From: Candidatus Intestinimonas stercoravium
GTDB lineage: Bacteria; Bacillota; Clostridia; Oscillospirales; Oscillospiraceae
Direction: 5' to 3'
Assembly (NCBI GenBank): GCA_019117605.1
Contig: DWZK01000090.1
Coordinates: 1 to 54,905 of the forward strand
Length of the DNA: 54,905 nt
Part shown: in pieces, positions 31,868 to 40,219 of the stretch
Position numbering within the stretch: the stretch's first letter is position 1
Layout of the letters: every line of letters begins with the position of its first letter
Notes under the pieces: model-generated
What the model was told of the DNA's origin: nothing
Seen by the model: only the letters and a program-made list of their open reading frames with translations
The model's database searches: none
Translations under genes and position numbers: made by a program

Positions 31868-33091
31868 TCATATCTCTGCGGGCGCTCCCAAGATCTCGAA
31901 GCGCTTGCCAGGGAGCTCCGTGAGATAGCCCTGGATCTGGAGGAGGGTCAGAGCCGAGAGCACCCGCCGTGCAGGGAGCCCGGTCCGCTCCACCAGCTCG
32001 TCGGAAGTCAAGGCCGCCCCCTCCAGGGCGCTGAGGACCGCCCGCTGGTCTTCAGTCAGGCCACTTACGTCACTATATGCCCTTCGGAGCGGCTTGTCAA
32101 CCGTTTTTTCCCCGGAAGAGGGACTTCGAGGGGCCTCCGGCCCGGCCGGCGCCCCCGGTCCGGCCGTTTCTTCCGCGCCCTCCGGCAGTGGGGCGGGCGC
32201 AGGACTGCGGAGCTTGTCGGGGAAGCGTCCGGCATACTCCCGCAGCACGTCCCAGCCGCAGGTCACCAGCTTCGCCCCCTGCTGGATGAGCCGGTTGGGC
32301 CCCTCGCTCATGGGGGCATCGGCATTGCCAGGGACGGCGAATACGTCCCGGTCCTGGTCCAGGGCCTGTCCCACCGTGATCATGGTGCCGCTGCGGAGGG
32401 CACATTCCACGGCCACCACCCCCAGGCTCAGGCCGCTGATGATCCGGTTGCGGATGGGGAAATGCCAGCCCGCGGGCTCGGTCCCCGGCGGGTACTCGCT
32501 GATCAGCGCCCCGGCGGCGGCCACATCCTCATAAAGGAAGCGGCTCTGCCATGGATAGGGCACGTCGATCCCGTTCCCCAGGACAGACACCGCCCTCCCG
32601 CCGCCTTTCAGCGCGCCCCGAAGGGCCTCGGTATCCAGGCCCTGGGCGATGCCAGAGACCACCAGCCCTCCGCCGGCGGCCAGCTCCCTCCCCAGCTTGC
32701 CCGCCATGCGGCGGCCATATGCTGAAGGGCGGCGGGCCCCGACCAGGGCCACCGCCGCCTCCTCATCGAAATGGGGCAGCCTGCCCCGTATATACAGCAC
32801 CAGGGGCGGGTCGTAGATGTTCTTGAGCCGCTCCGGATAATCCGCGTCCCCCAGGGTCAGGATACGCAGGCCCAGGCGGTCGCAGTCCCCCAGGATGCGC
32901 TCCGCCTCCTCCAGGGACTGGCGGCGCAGCCGCTCCTTCGCCCCATCCGACAGGCCCGGGATCAGGTCGTATTCCGCCGGGTCCGCGAAATAGGCCCGTT
33001 CAGGGGCCCCGAAGTGCTCCAGCACCCGGAAGGCCAGGGCGGGCTGGAGCCCCCGGGTGCTCAGCCACAGCCAATATCTCAGAGGAGCCAT
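31868..33091 (-). CDS. dprA: DNA-processing protein DprA
   Basis: The 407-aa protein protects incoming single-stranded DNA and loads RecA during transformation. The N-terminal helical part is followed by the Rossmann-like core: VALVGARRPSAYGRR, VVSGIAQGLDTEA, FPIRNRIISGLS and VFAVPGNADAPMSEG. A Pro/Ala/Glu-rich linker of about 50 residues leads to a C-terminal winged helix (about 340-400, LTSDELVERTGLPARRVLSAL). It follows the TrmH-family gene by 24 bases and is last in its operon. No other competence gene is in view, and the gene is widespread also in bacteria not known to transform. Confidence 0.95.
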   Translation of the reverse strand: MAPLRYWLWLSTRGLQPALAFRVLEHFGAPERAYFADPAEYDLIPGLSDGAKERLRRQSLEEAERILGDCDRLGLRILTLGDADYPERLKNIYDPPLVLYIRGRLPHFDEEAAVALVGARRPSAYGRRMAGKLGRELAAGGGLVVSGIAQGLDTEALRGALKGGGRAVSVLGNGIDVPYPWQSRFLYEDVAAAGALISEYPPGTEPAGWHFPIRNRIISGLSLGVVAVECALRSGTMITVGQALDQDRDVFAVPGNADAPMSEGPNRLIQQGAKLVTCGWDVLREYAGRFPDKLRSPAPAPLPEGAEETAGPGAPAGPEAPRSPSSGEKTVDKPLRRAYSDVSGLTEDQRAVLSALEGAALTSDELVERTGLPARRVLSALTLLQIQGYLTELPGKRFEILGAPAEI

Positions 33092-33115
33092 CTCTCGTTC
33101 TCCTTCCTCCGCCTC

Positions 33116-33889
33116 TCAGGCCTCGCCCCGCCAGCCCTCCCAGAGGACCACTGCGGCAGCCACGGCGGCGTTGAGGGACTCGCAGCGCGCCCGCATGGGG
33201 ATCTTCAAGGTCCCGCCGCACAGGGCCAGGACCTCCGGCGAGACGCCCCTGCCCTCACTGCCGATGACCACGGCGGCCCGGCGCAGATCCACCTGCCGCA
33301 CATCGCCGGTATCCGTCCCCAGAGCGGCGGCGTAGAGGGGCAGCCCCGCCCGCTCCAGGGCGGCGGTGAGCGTCTCCCGGTCCGCCTCCCACACGGGCAG
33401 GCGGAAGCAGGCCCCCATGGAGGCCCGCACCGTCTTGGGCGCGAAGGGGTCGGCGCAACCGGGCAGGAGGATGAGGCCGTCCGCCCCGAAGGCATCGGCG
33501 GTGCGCAGCACCGTCCCCACATTGCCCGGGTCCTGCACCCCGTCCAGCACCAGGTAGCGCCGGCCCTCCATGGCCTCCGGCAGGGCCAGGCGGGGCGTCC
33601 GGCACAGGAAGAGGACCCCTTGAGGGGTCTGTGTGGTGGAGAGGGCGGAGAGCAGCTCTCCGGGAACGCGGACCATCCGCACCCCCTCCGGCACCCCGTC
33701 GGGGGCGGGGCCTGCCATATCCCACACCACGGTGGTCAGCTCCGCCCCCCACCGGAGGGCTTCCGCCAGGAGCTTCGGCCCATCACATACGAACTCCTCC
33801 CGTTCCCTGCGGTGGGAGCGGGAGGCGTTCAGCTTTCGGATATGGGCCGCCAGAGGGTTCTGGCGGCTGGTGATCGTCTCTGTGTCCAT
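33116..33889 (-). CDS. TrmH/SpoU-family RNA 2'-O-ribose methyltransferase
   Basis: The 257-aa enzyme has an N-terminal substrate-binding region (SRQNPLAAHIRKLNASRSHR) and a SPOUT domain with the three typical motifs: NVGTVLRTADAFGADGLIL, VIGSEGRGVS and IPMRARCESLNAAVAAAVVL, which together form the knot that binds S-adenosylmethionine. The likely substrate is rRNA, but rRNA or tRNA targets cannot be told apart here. The start is the ATG at 33889, which overlaps the trkA stop (ATGA); the track start one codon upstream is a GTG. The order trkA-trmH-dprA suggests shared transcription more than shared function. Confidence 0.92.
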   Translation of the reverse strand: MDTETITSRQNPLAAHIRKLNASRSHRREREEFVCDGPKLLAEALRWGAELTTVVWDMAGPAPDGVPEGVRMVRVPGELLSALSTTQTPQGVLFLCRTPRLALPEAMEGRRYLVLDGVQDPGNVGTVLRTADAFGADGLILLPGCADPFAPKTVRASMGACFRLPVWEADRETLTAALERAGLPLYAAALGTDTGDVRQVDLRRAAVVIGSEGRGVSPEVLALCGGTLKIPMRARCESLNAAVAAAVVLWEGWRGEA

Positions 33890-34545
33890 CACAGGTCGTG
33901 GAGCCGGCCGATGTCGTCGTTACGGCCCAGAGTGACCACCACGTCGCTCTGCTGGAGCACATAGTCCGCGCCGGGAGCCACCTCCCAGCCGTTCTCGCCG
34001 CCGTTCTTGTGCACGGCGATGATATTGACCTTGTACTTGGCCCGGACATCCAGTTCCTTGAGAGACTTGCCCAGCCAAGGCTTGGGGACGCTCAGCTCCA
34101 CGATACCGAAGTCCTCGGAGAGCTCGATGAAATTGAGCACGTTGGAGCTGGAGAGGTTCTGGGCCAGCTTCACGCCGGTCTCGTGCTCCGGGATGACCAC
34201 CCGGTCCGCCCCCACCTTCTGGAGCACCTTCTGATGCACATAGCCCTGGGCCTTGGCGATGACCTTTTTGACCCCCATCTCCTTAAGGCTCATGGTGATG
34301 AGAGCGCTGGTGCCCACGTCATCAGCCATGGCCACGATGGCACAGTCATAGTTCCGCACGCCCAGAGCCCGGAGGACGGCGGGGTCCCGGGCATCGCCGG
34401 TGACCGCATGGGTCACCTGGTCGGCGATGGCCTGCACCCGGTCTTCTGCGCCGTCGATGGCCAGCACCTCGTGGCCCAGCCGGCACAGTTCGGTAGCCAC
34501 CGCCGTGCCGAAACGTCCCAGTCCGATCACAACATAAGTTTTCAT
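33889..34545 (-). CDS. trkA: Potassium uptake regulatory subunit TrkA/KtrA
   Basis: The 218-aa cytoplasmic protein has an RCK_N domain with the nucleotide-binding VIGLGRFGTAVATEL at about 6-20 and an RCK_C domain from about residue 140 (IVELSVPKPWLGKSLKEL). It forms a ring that gates the partner pore in response to ATP, NADH or cyclic di-AMP. The single RCK pair matches Ktr-type KtrA rather than the duplicated enterobacterial TrkA. It follows trkH by 48 bases and overlaps trmH by one base. Confidence 0.94.
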   Translation of the reverse strand: MKTYVVIGLGRFGTAVATELCRLGHEVLAIDGAEDRVQAIADQVTHAVTGDARDPAVLRALGVRNYDCAIVAMADDVGTSALITMSLKEMGVKKVIAKAQGYVHQKVLQKVGADRVVIPEHETGVKLAQNLSSSNVLNFIELSEDFGIVELSVPKPWLGKSLKELDVRAKYKVNIIAVHKNGGENGWEVAPGADYVLQQSDVVVTLGRNDDIGRLHDL

Positions 34546-34593
34546 AGCTCTACACTTGCTCCTTATCCTCTTTTTATACTTTCAGTCTTCCGG

Positions 34594-35970
34594 TCAGCCG
34601 ATCATCACTTCGGCAGTGGGGTACTTGATCTTCGCCTGGTCCTTGCTGCGGGACAGGAAGGCGATGGAGAAGGACATGATCCCCACACGCCCCAGGTACA
34701 TCATGATCACCAGCATCACCCGCGCCACGTTCCCCAGACCGGGGGTGATGCCCACCGTGACGCCCACGGTGGCCATGGCGGAGGCCACCTCGTAGGCGGC
34801 ATCCAGGAAGTGGACCGACTCCAGCAGAGAGAGCACCATGGAGCCTGCCACGAAGACCCCCACCACCACCAGGGCCAGGGTCATGGCGTCCATCACCCGG
34901 CGCTGAGCGATGGTGCGGCCCCGGAAGGTCACCGCTTCCCGGCCTACCAGGCCCGCCCGCAGGGTGAGCAGCAACACCGCGATGGTGCCGGTCTTGATAC
35001 CGCCGGCGGTGGATCCGCTGGAACCTCCGATCAGCATGAGGATGCATCCCATGACCAGAGAGCTGTCCAGCAGGCCGGCCTGGCCCACCGAATCATAGCC
35101 GGCGGTACGGAGGGTGATCGCCTGGAACATGGAGTTGACCACTTTCTGCCATACCGGCATATCCCCAAGGGTAGCGGGATTGTGCCACTCCACCGCCAGG
35201 AAGAAGAGGGTCCCCCCGATGATGAGGGCAGCGGTCATACAGAGGACCATCTTGCTGTACAGGGACAGCTTGCGCAGATCCTTCCGGCAGCGGAGGATGT
35301 CCTCCCATACGAAGAAGCCCAGGCCGCCGATCACGATGAGAGACATGATGACCAGCAGTATCACCGGATCGTCGTTATAGTTGGTCAGGCTCACGAAAGG
35401 CTGATCCACGCCCAATATGTCGAAACCGGCGTTGCAGAAGGCGGATATGGAGTGGAAGATCCCCCGCCAGATCCCCTTGAGCAGGCCGAAATCGGGGATG
35501 AAGCGCAAAGCCAGGATCGCCGCCCCGATGCCTTCCAGGAGGAAGGTGCCCATCAGGGCGTGCCGGACCACCCGGACCACACCGTCCATATCGTTCAGAT
35601 TCAGAGTGGAGGCCATGAGCAGCCTCTCAGAGAGCCCGATCCTGCGGCGGAGCAGGAAGGAGATCACAGAGATGAGGGTCATAAAACCCAGGCCGCCCAA
35701 CTGGATGAGGCAGATGATGACTACTTGCCCGAACAGTGTCCAGTGCATATAGGTGTCCACCACGATCAGACCTGTGACGCATGTAGCGGAGGTAGCCGTG
35801 AAGAGGCAGCTGATGAAATCGGTGACCTGTCCGTCCCGGCTGGAGATGGGCAGCATCAAGAGCAGAGCTCCCACCAGGATGATGATCGCAAAGGAGGCGA
35901 CCACGATCCGTCCGGGGTTCAAGCTCCGCAAGAGGTTCCATTTGTACAACCGCTGAAATATCCAACGCAT
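34594..35970 (-). CDS. trkH: Potassium transporter pore subunit TrkH/KtrB
   Basis: The protein of about 458 aa has four membrane-pore-membrane repeats. The first pore loop is in TATSATCVTGLIV, and the last contains GGSSGSTAGGIKTGT, both typical of the TrkH/KtrB superfamily. It moves potassium, with sodium or proton coupling, under control of the adjacent TrkA. The track starts at 36123, but that region holds a promoter and a hairpin. The ATG at 35970 (MRWIFQRLYKWN) follows GGAGAG and is the better start. It is the first gene of the operon. Confidence 0.94.
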   Translation of the reverse strand: MRWIFQRLYKWNLLRSLNPGRIVVASFAIIILVGALLLMLPISSRDGQVTDFISCLFTATSATCVTGLIVVDTYMHWTLFGQVVIICLIQLGGLGFMTLISVISFLLRRRIGLSERLLMASTLNLNDMDGVVRVVRHALMGTFLLEGIGAAILALRFIPDFGLLKGIWRGIFHSISAFCNAGFDILGVDQPFVSLTNYNDDPVILLVIMSLIVIGGLGFFVWEDILRCRKDLRKLSLYSKMVLCMTAALIIGGTLFFLAVEWHNPATLGDMPVWQKVVNSMFQAITLRTAGYDSVGQAGLLDSSLVMGCILMLIGGSSGSTAGGIKTGTIAVLLLTLRAGLVGREAVTFRGRTIAQRRVMDAMTLALVVVGVFVAGSMVLSLLESVHFLDAAYEVASAMATVGVTVGITPGLGNVARVMLVIMMYLGRVGIMSFSIAFLSRSKDQAKIKYPTAEVMIG

Positions 35971-36019
35971 CTCTCTACTCTCCAAAAAACAGTTTTCTTT
36001 CTCTTCCGCCGTGGAAACG

Positions 36020-36041
36020 CGGCCCCGCAAAAGCGGGGCCG
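36020..36041 (-). promoter_or_regulatory. Leader hairpin of the trkH transcript
   Basis: CGGCCCCGC, loop of four, GCGGGGCCG: a perfect 9-bp stem between the trkH promoter and start codon. There is no T-run behind it, so it is more likely a leader structure or weak attenuator than a terminator. The leader is too short for a ydaO-type cyclic di-AMP riboswitch. Confidence 0.5.
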
Positions 36042-36061
36042 TTCTCCAGTGAGTTACGGTG

Positions 36062-36090
36062 AGTATAGCACAGTCCTTCTGGAAATACAA
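36062..36090 (-). promoter_or_regulatory. Promoter of trkH-trkA-trmH-dprA
   Basis: On the minus strand TTGTAT (36085-36090), 17-bp spacer, TATACT (36062-36067), preceded by TG to give an extended -10 (TGCTATACT). It lies about 90 bases upstream of the chosen trkH start, which supports rejecting the upstream in-frame start. Confidence 0.75.
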
Positions 36091-36241
36091 GACAGTTTCC
36101 CTTTTCTTTTTGTAAAATCGCATTTTAGTTTCATTATATTGATAATGTCATGATTTTTCCTATTATATTTTACGATATAGTTCCGTTTTTCACCATTTAT
36201 TTTTCCTCGGCTCCGGTCCGGGCCGGTGATAGAGAGGCGAA

Positions 36242-36271
36242 GCCCGGGCCGCTTCGAACAGCGGCCCGGGC
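36242..36271 (-). terminator. Terminator of the SLH-esterase fusion gene
   Basis: GCCCGGGCCGCT, six-base loop, AGCGGCCCGGGC: a perfect 12-bp stem 53 bases past the stop codon on the minus strand. AT-rich DNA with no supported gene lies between it and the trkH promoter. Confidence 0.7.
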
Positions 36272-36323
36272 CCCGAATGGTCAGCGATCCATATCGCCCT
36301 TTCCTGCGCCTGGCAGGTCCGGG

Positions 36324-39300
36324 TCACTGCCCGGCGTAGATGTCAGGCAGCTCGATGTAAGAGGCGTGCTCCCCGCCGGTGTAGATGCGCACGTCGGGGG
36401 TCTCGCAGCTGCTGTCCGCCTCGTACTCGCTCCGGCCCAGATAGTAGAACCGGTCCATGGAGTTGGAGAGGGTCACGCGCAGGCAGTGGCCCTCGGGGAT
36501 GATGTAGGAGGTGGGCATCATGTCGATCTCCAGCTCGTACACCTCTCCGGTGGTGATGGGCTGGGCGTCGGCCTGGTTTGCGGGATGCCAGGGCAGGCCC
36601 AGGAAGCCGTAGGGGGGCTCCGCGGTGCCCCGCAGGGAGGCCCGCAGGTGGCCGTCGTCGAAGAGGAAGGTCTCGCCGGTCTCGGGGTCATAGTCGGACA
36701 TGGTGACGAAGAAGTCGATGTCCGTGTCGTCGGTGAGCATCTCGAACTGGATGTGGGCCATGGCGTGGCCGGTGATCTCGAAGGGCTCCTCCATGGGGGC
36801 GCTGGTGAAGGTGACGCCCTTGGCGTCCACGTCCTCGGAAGTAGTGGACTCCACGCCGGTGGTGATGCCGTAGACCACGTCATAATCCACATAGGACTCC
36901 CCGGCGGGCGCGGTCTCGGTGAGGGCGCCGTCGGTGAGGTACATGGTGGTGCGGGCGCCTTCGTCCACGGGCCACTCGGTCTGCCAGCGGTAGCCGCCGT
37001 CCTCTTCCAGATTGGCGGTCTTGAGATAGATGGGCGGCTCATCCATGATGCCGTTGTCGATGCCCTTGAGCCAGTAGTCGAACCAGCGGAGCTGCTCCAC
37101 CTCCCAGTTGGGATCCACCTTGTCCTTGGTGTGGTACCAGGGACCGACGGTGAGCTTCTTGGGCGTGGTCAGGTCCTCGTACATGACGAAGGTGTCCCGG
37201 CGGAACACGTCGTACAGGCCGCCCATGAGGTAGATGGCGGAGCCGGAGGTGTTGATGGCCTCCTGATTGGTGCTGGCGCTGACCATGTTCCAGTACTCGC
37301 CGTCCACCTCCTCGGACCAGCTGTCCCGCCACAGGAGGCGCTGGAACATGGGGATCTGCAGGCCGTTCTCCACATGCTGGGACACGGCCTCGAAGAGCAT
37401 GGTCTTGTCGGGGTCGGCGTCCACGGCGGGGGTGGTGTCCACCACGGACTGGACGGTCACGTCGCCTCCGATGGCCTCCCACTGGGTATCGGGCTCGGAG
37501 CCGAAGGCGCGGGGGATGCCGCCCCGGATCCAGCCGTCGTACTTGTTATAGTCGGTGCAGCCGATCACAGAGGCGTCCACCAGCTTGCTCTTGCTGAGGA
37601 TGGCCAGCTGGGTCTGGCCCACATAGGAGGAGCCGATGGTGCCGATCTTGCCGTTGCACCAGCTCTGCTCGTGGATCCAGGCCACGATGTCGGCGCCGTC
37701 CTGGGCCTCCTGGGGGGAGTTGGCGGAGTCACGGGTGCCGAAAGAGGCGCCCATGCCCCGGGCGTCCGCCGCCGCGAAGGCATAGCCGTAGCGGGTGAAC
37801 CACTCGGCGCTGGTCACGTTGTCCGCCCGCCGGCGGCCGTAGGGGGTGTAGGTGAATACCACGGGCAGGGGCTCGGAGGCGGGCGCACCGTCCTTGGTGG
37901 GGATATAGTAGTCCACCGCCAGCTGGGTGCCGTCGCTCACGGGCACATAGACGCTGTGGCGCTCATAGCCGTCGTATCCCGCCTCGCTGTAGCCGGCGTA
38001 CAGGCCGGGAGAGGAGTGCTGGAAGGACTCCAGGAGGGGATACTCCCGGAAGAGGGGCAGCAGGGTATCCAGGTCCTTCTGACGGACGCCCTCCACCATC
38101 TCGGGCTGGTCGCTGAAGACCAGGGTCTGCTTGTCGTCGGGGTGATAGGTCTCCCAGGTGACGCCCTTGTCCGCCAGGGCCTGGCAGTTGGGGTCGCCGG
38201 TGCGGATGAATGCCGCCCAGATGTCGCTGAGCATGTCCGCTGTCTCCTCGGAGCCGGGGACCATCTGGAAGAGCTCCTGGAGATCCCCCCAGTCTCGATC
38301 GATCACTTCGATCTCAGATCCGTGGGCAGAGCGGATCTGGTCGCCCAGCGCCGTCCCCTCCGGGGTCACATCGAACCTGTTGTAATACATGTAGACATCG
38401 GTGTACCGGCTGACCGCCTCCGCATACATGATGGAGCCGGCCCGCAGGTACAGGTCGTTCTTCAGATCCTTGGCCGCCGTGAAGTCATTCCGGCCGTACT
38501 CCTCATTGTGGGAGTAGAACTCGTCGATGACCGCCTGGGCGTTGGCGCTGTTCCAGCCCCGGTCGGAGAGCTTGCCCCAGTTCTGCTCGATGGTGAAGTC
38601 CAAAGCCTCTTCCGCGCTCATGGGCACGCCGTCGGTGAGGTACTGCTGGTCGTACTCGCCCTCGTTGGAGCCGAACACGCACTGGATGCCCTCCAGGCCG
38701 CCGTCGAGCAGATCTTCATAGTAGTCGTCGTGGATGACCACGTTGTCGATGACAGGGCTGAACATCTTGCACTCCAGGTCGGCGAAAGCGGTGGAGCCGT
38801 TGACCGAGCCGGAGGAGACCTCTGCCTGGGCGGCGTTGATCTCGTCGATGGAGCACGCCATCAGCTCGTCGATGCTGGTGACGCCCAGGACCTTGAAGAG
38901 CTCGTTGGACACGAACCGGGCGTCCTCCAGGGGCTGGAGGCTGATGTCGATGGAGAAGGAGCTCTCCATGATCGCTTTGTCGAAATACTCCCGGGCCTCC
39001 TCCATCATCAGCAGGCAGGTGCAGTTGTTGGAGCCGGAGGACTGGCCGCCGATGGTCACGTCATCGGGGTCGCCGCCGAAGGCCGCGATGTTCTGGTCGA
39101 TCCACTTCAGGCAGGCCAGCAGGTCCAGCCGGGCCAGGTTGTTGGAATACTGGTAGATGTCCTTCTGTTCCTCGTATCCGTCCAGAGAGGACAGGTCGAT
39201 GCTGCCCCAGAAGCCGCCCCGGTGGTTGGGGGTGACCACGATGATATCCGGGTTCTCCGCCACGAAGTTGGTCCAGTCCGACTTGCTGGTGACGCCGCCC

Positions 39301-40064
39301 TTCTGGGCGCTGCCATACTGCCACATGAATACGGACTTGTCGGAGCTCGTGCTGGCAGGGTTCACATATACCACCAGGTTCAGCGCGTCCGGGTCGCCGG
39401 CATCCGAGGGAGGGCCGAACTCCGTGGCCAAGACGACCTGGTCGCTCTCCCCGGCCACCACAGGGGCCTGGAACCGCTCGTGGGTGGCGAAATCGATGCC
39501 CTTATAGGCCACCACGCCGGTCTCCTCGTCCACGTCGCCGATGTAGGTCCCGGTGGGGGCTTTCGCTACACTGTTCCCGCCGCCGGTGATCTGGTCCAGG
39601 ATGGTGACCACCTCCGCCCGGCCGATCGTCTCGTCGGGGCTGAACCGCCCGTCATAGCCCTGGATATAGCCGGCGGCGGCCATGGCCTCCACCAGGCCGG
39701 CGCAGGCCGGGTCGATGGCCCCATAGTCGGAGAAGGTGCCGCTGTCCCCTGCCGCCGCCTCCAGGCCGATGGCCCGGGCGATGGCGGCCACCGCCTCCTG
39801 CCGGGTGAGCACGCCGGAGGAGGGCGAGGCGCTCTGACAGCCGAAGAGCTCCTCCAGCACCTGGGCCAGCTCGGTGCCGGTGACCCCCTGGCCGGGCAGG
39901 AACGCCCCGTCCTTCCACTGGTCCACCAGGGCATTGCTCTCCCAGCGCTGGATGGCGGGCTCCGCCCAGTGGCCGGCCACGTCGCTGTACGCCGCCGCCG
40001 TAGCGGAGAAGAGGCCCATGAGCATGGATGTCGCGAGAGCGATGGATACGAGCCGTCTTTTCAT
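36324..40064 (-). CDS. Secreted SLH-anchored fusion of type-B carboxylesterase and CocE/NonD hydrolase
   Basis: The protein of 1,246 aa has a signal peptide (cleavage after about Ala25, ATAAA-YSD), SLH repeats at 26-165 (YSDVAGHWAEPAI, GYIQGYDGRFSPDETIGR), a type-B carboxylesterase domain at about 170-665 and a CocE/NonD (peptidase S15-like) domain at about 680-1246. Both domains keep their Ser nucleophiles: GGQSSGS near residue 340 and GSSYVGQ near 811; SAHGSE supplies the likely esterase His. Two alpha/beta hydrolases on one wall-bound chain suggest stepwise release of acyl groups outside the cell. I start at ATG 40064 because AAGGGA lies six bases upstream; ATG 40070 and the track start at 40184 fit less well. 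The esterase part is paralogous to the gene at 44027. Confidence 0.88.
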   Translation of the reverse strand: MKRRLVSIALATSMLMGLFSATAAAYSDVAGHWAEPAIQRWESNALVDQWKDGAFLPGQGVTGTELAQVLEELFGCQSASPSSGVLTRQEAVAAIARAIGLEAAAGDSGTFSDYGAIDPACAGLVEAMAAAGYIQGYDGRFSPDETIGRAEVVTILDQITGGGNSVAKAPTGTYIGDVDEETGVVAYKGIDFATHERFQAPVVAGESDQVVLATEFGPPSDAGDPDALNLVVYVNPASTSSDKSVFMWQYGSAQKGGVTSKSDWTNFVAENPDIIVVTPNHRGGFWGSIDLSSLDGYEEQKDIYQYSNNLARLDLLACLKWIDQNIAAFGGDPDDVTIGGQSSGSNNCTCLLMMEEAREYFDKAIMESSFSIDISLQPLEDARFVSNELFKVLGVTSIDELMACSIDEINAAQAEVSSGSVNGSTAFADLECKMFSPVIDNVVIHDDYYEDLLDGGLEGIQCVFGSNEGEYDQQYLTDGVPMSAEEALDFTIEQNWGKLSDRGWNSANAQAVIDEFYSHNEEYGRNDFTAAKDLKNDLYLRAGSIMYAEAVSRYTDVYMYYNRFDVTPEGTALGDQIRSAHGSEIEVIDRDWGDLQELFQMVPGSEETADMLSDIWAAFIRTGDPNCQALADKGVTWETYHPDDKQTLVFSDQPEMVEGVRQKDLDTLLPLFREYPLLESFQHSSPGLYAGYSEAGYDGYERHSVYVPVSDGTQLAVDYYIPTKDGAPASEPLPVVFTYTPYGRRRADNVTSAEWFTRYGYAFAAADARGMGASFGTRDSANSPQEAQDGADIVAWIHEQSWCNGKIGTIGSSYVGQTQLAILSKSKLVDASVIGCTDYNKYDGWIRGGIPRAFGSEPDTQWEAIGGDVTVQSVVDTTPAVDADPDKTMLFEAVSQHVENGLQIPMFQRLLWRDSWSEEVDGEYWNMVSASTNQEAINTSGSAIYLMGGLYDVFRRDTFVMYEDLTTPKKLTVGPWYHTKDKVDPNWEVEQLRWFDYWLKGIDNGIMDEPPIYLKTANLEEDGGYRWQTEWPVDEGARTTMYLTDGALTETAPAGESYVDYDVVYGITTGVESTTSEDVDAKGVTFTSAPMEEPFEITGHAMAHIQFEMLTDDTDIDFFVTMSDYDPETGETFLFDDGHLRASLRGTAEPPYGFLGLPWHPANQADAQPITTGEVYELEIDMMPTSYIIPEGHCLRVTLSNSMDRFYYLGRSEYEADSSCETPDVRIYTGGEHASYIELPDIYAGQ

Positions 40065-40128
40065 GTTCATTCCCTTTCTTTTCCTTTTTTGTTCTCTCCT
40101 TTGTCTTGTGGGATCTTTATTTGATAAA

Positions 40129-40180
40129 GGTGCCTGCCGGCAGCAGGTCCATCTTCTTTTCCCAGCTGCCGGCAGACACC
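40129..40180 (-). terminator. Terminator or attenuator between the CoA-transferase and esterase-fusion genes
   Basis: GGTGCCTGCCGGCAGC (40129-40144) pairs with GCTGCCGGCAGACACC (40165-40180), 15 of 16 bp, with a 20-base purine-rich loop; on the minus strand TTTATC follows. It lies 39 bases after the CoA-transferase stop and 64 bases before the fusion gene start. No strong promoter was seen between, so partial read-through is plausible. Confidence 0.65.
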
Positions 40181-40219
40181 TCACATCCTTGTTATTCTAC
40201 TGTAAAATGGGGAGGACCG

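Noticed and set aside
35971-36090. ydaO-type cyclic di-AMP riboswitch before trkH
   Set aside because: The leader between promoter and start is only about 90 bases with one simple stem, too short for that fold.
36150-40124. 1,324-aa plus-strand ORF
   Set aside because: Antisense shadow of the SLH-esterase-CocE gene, whose own frame has a signal peptide and intact catalytic motifs.
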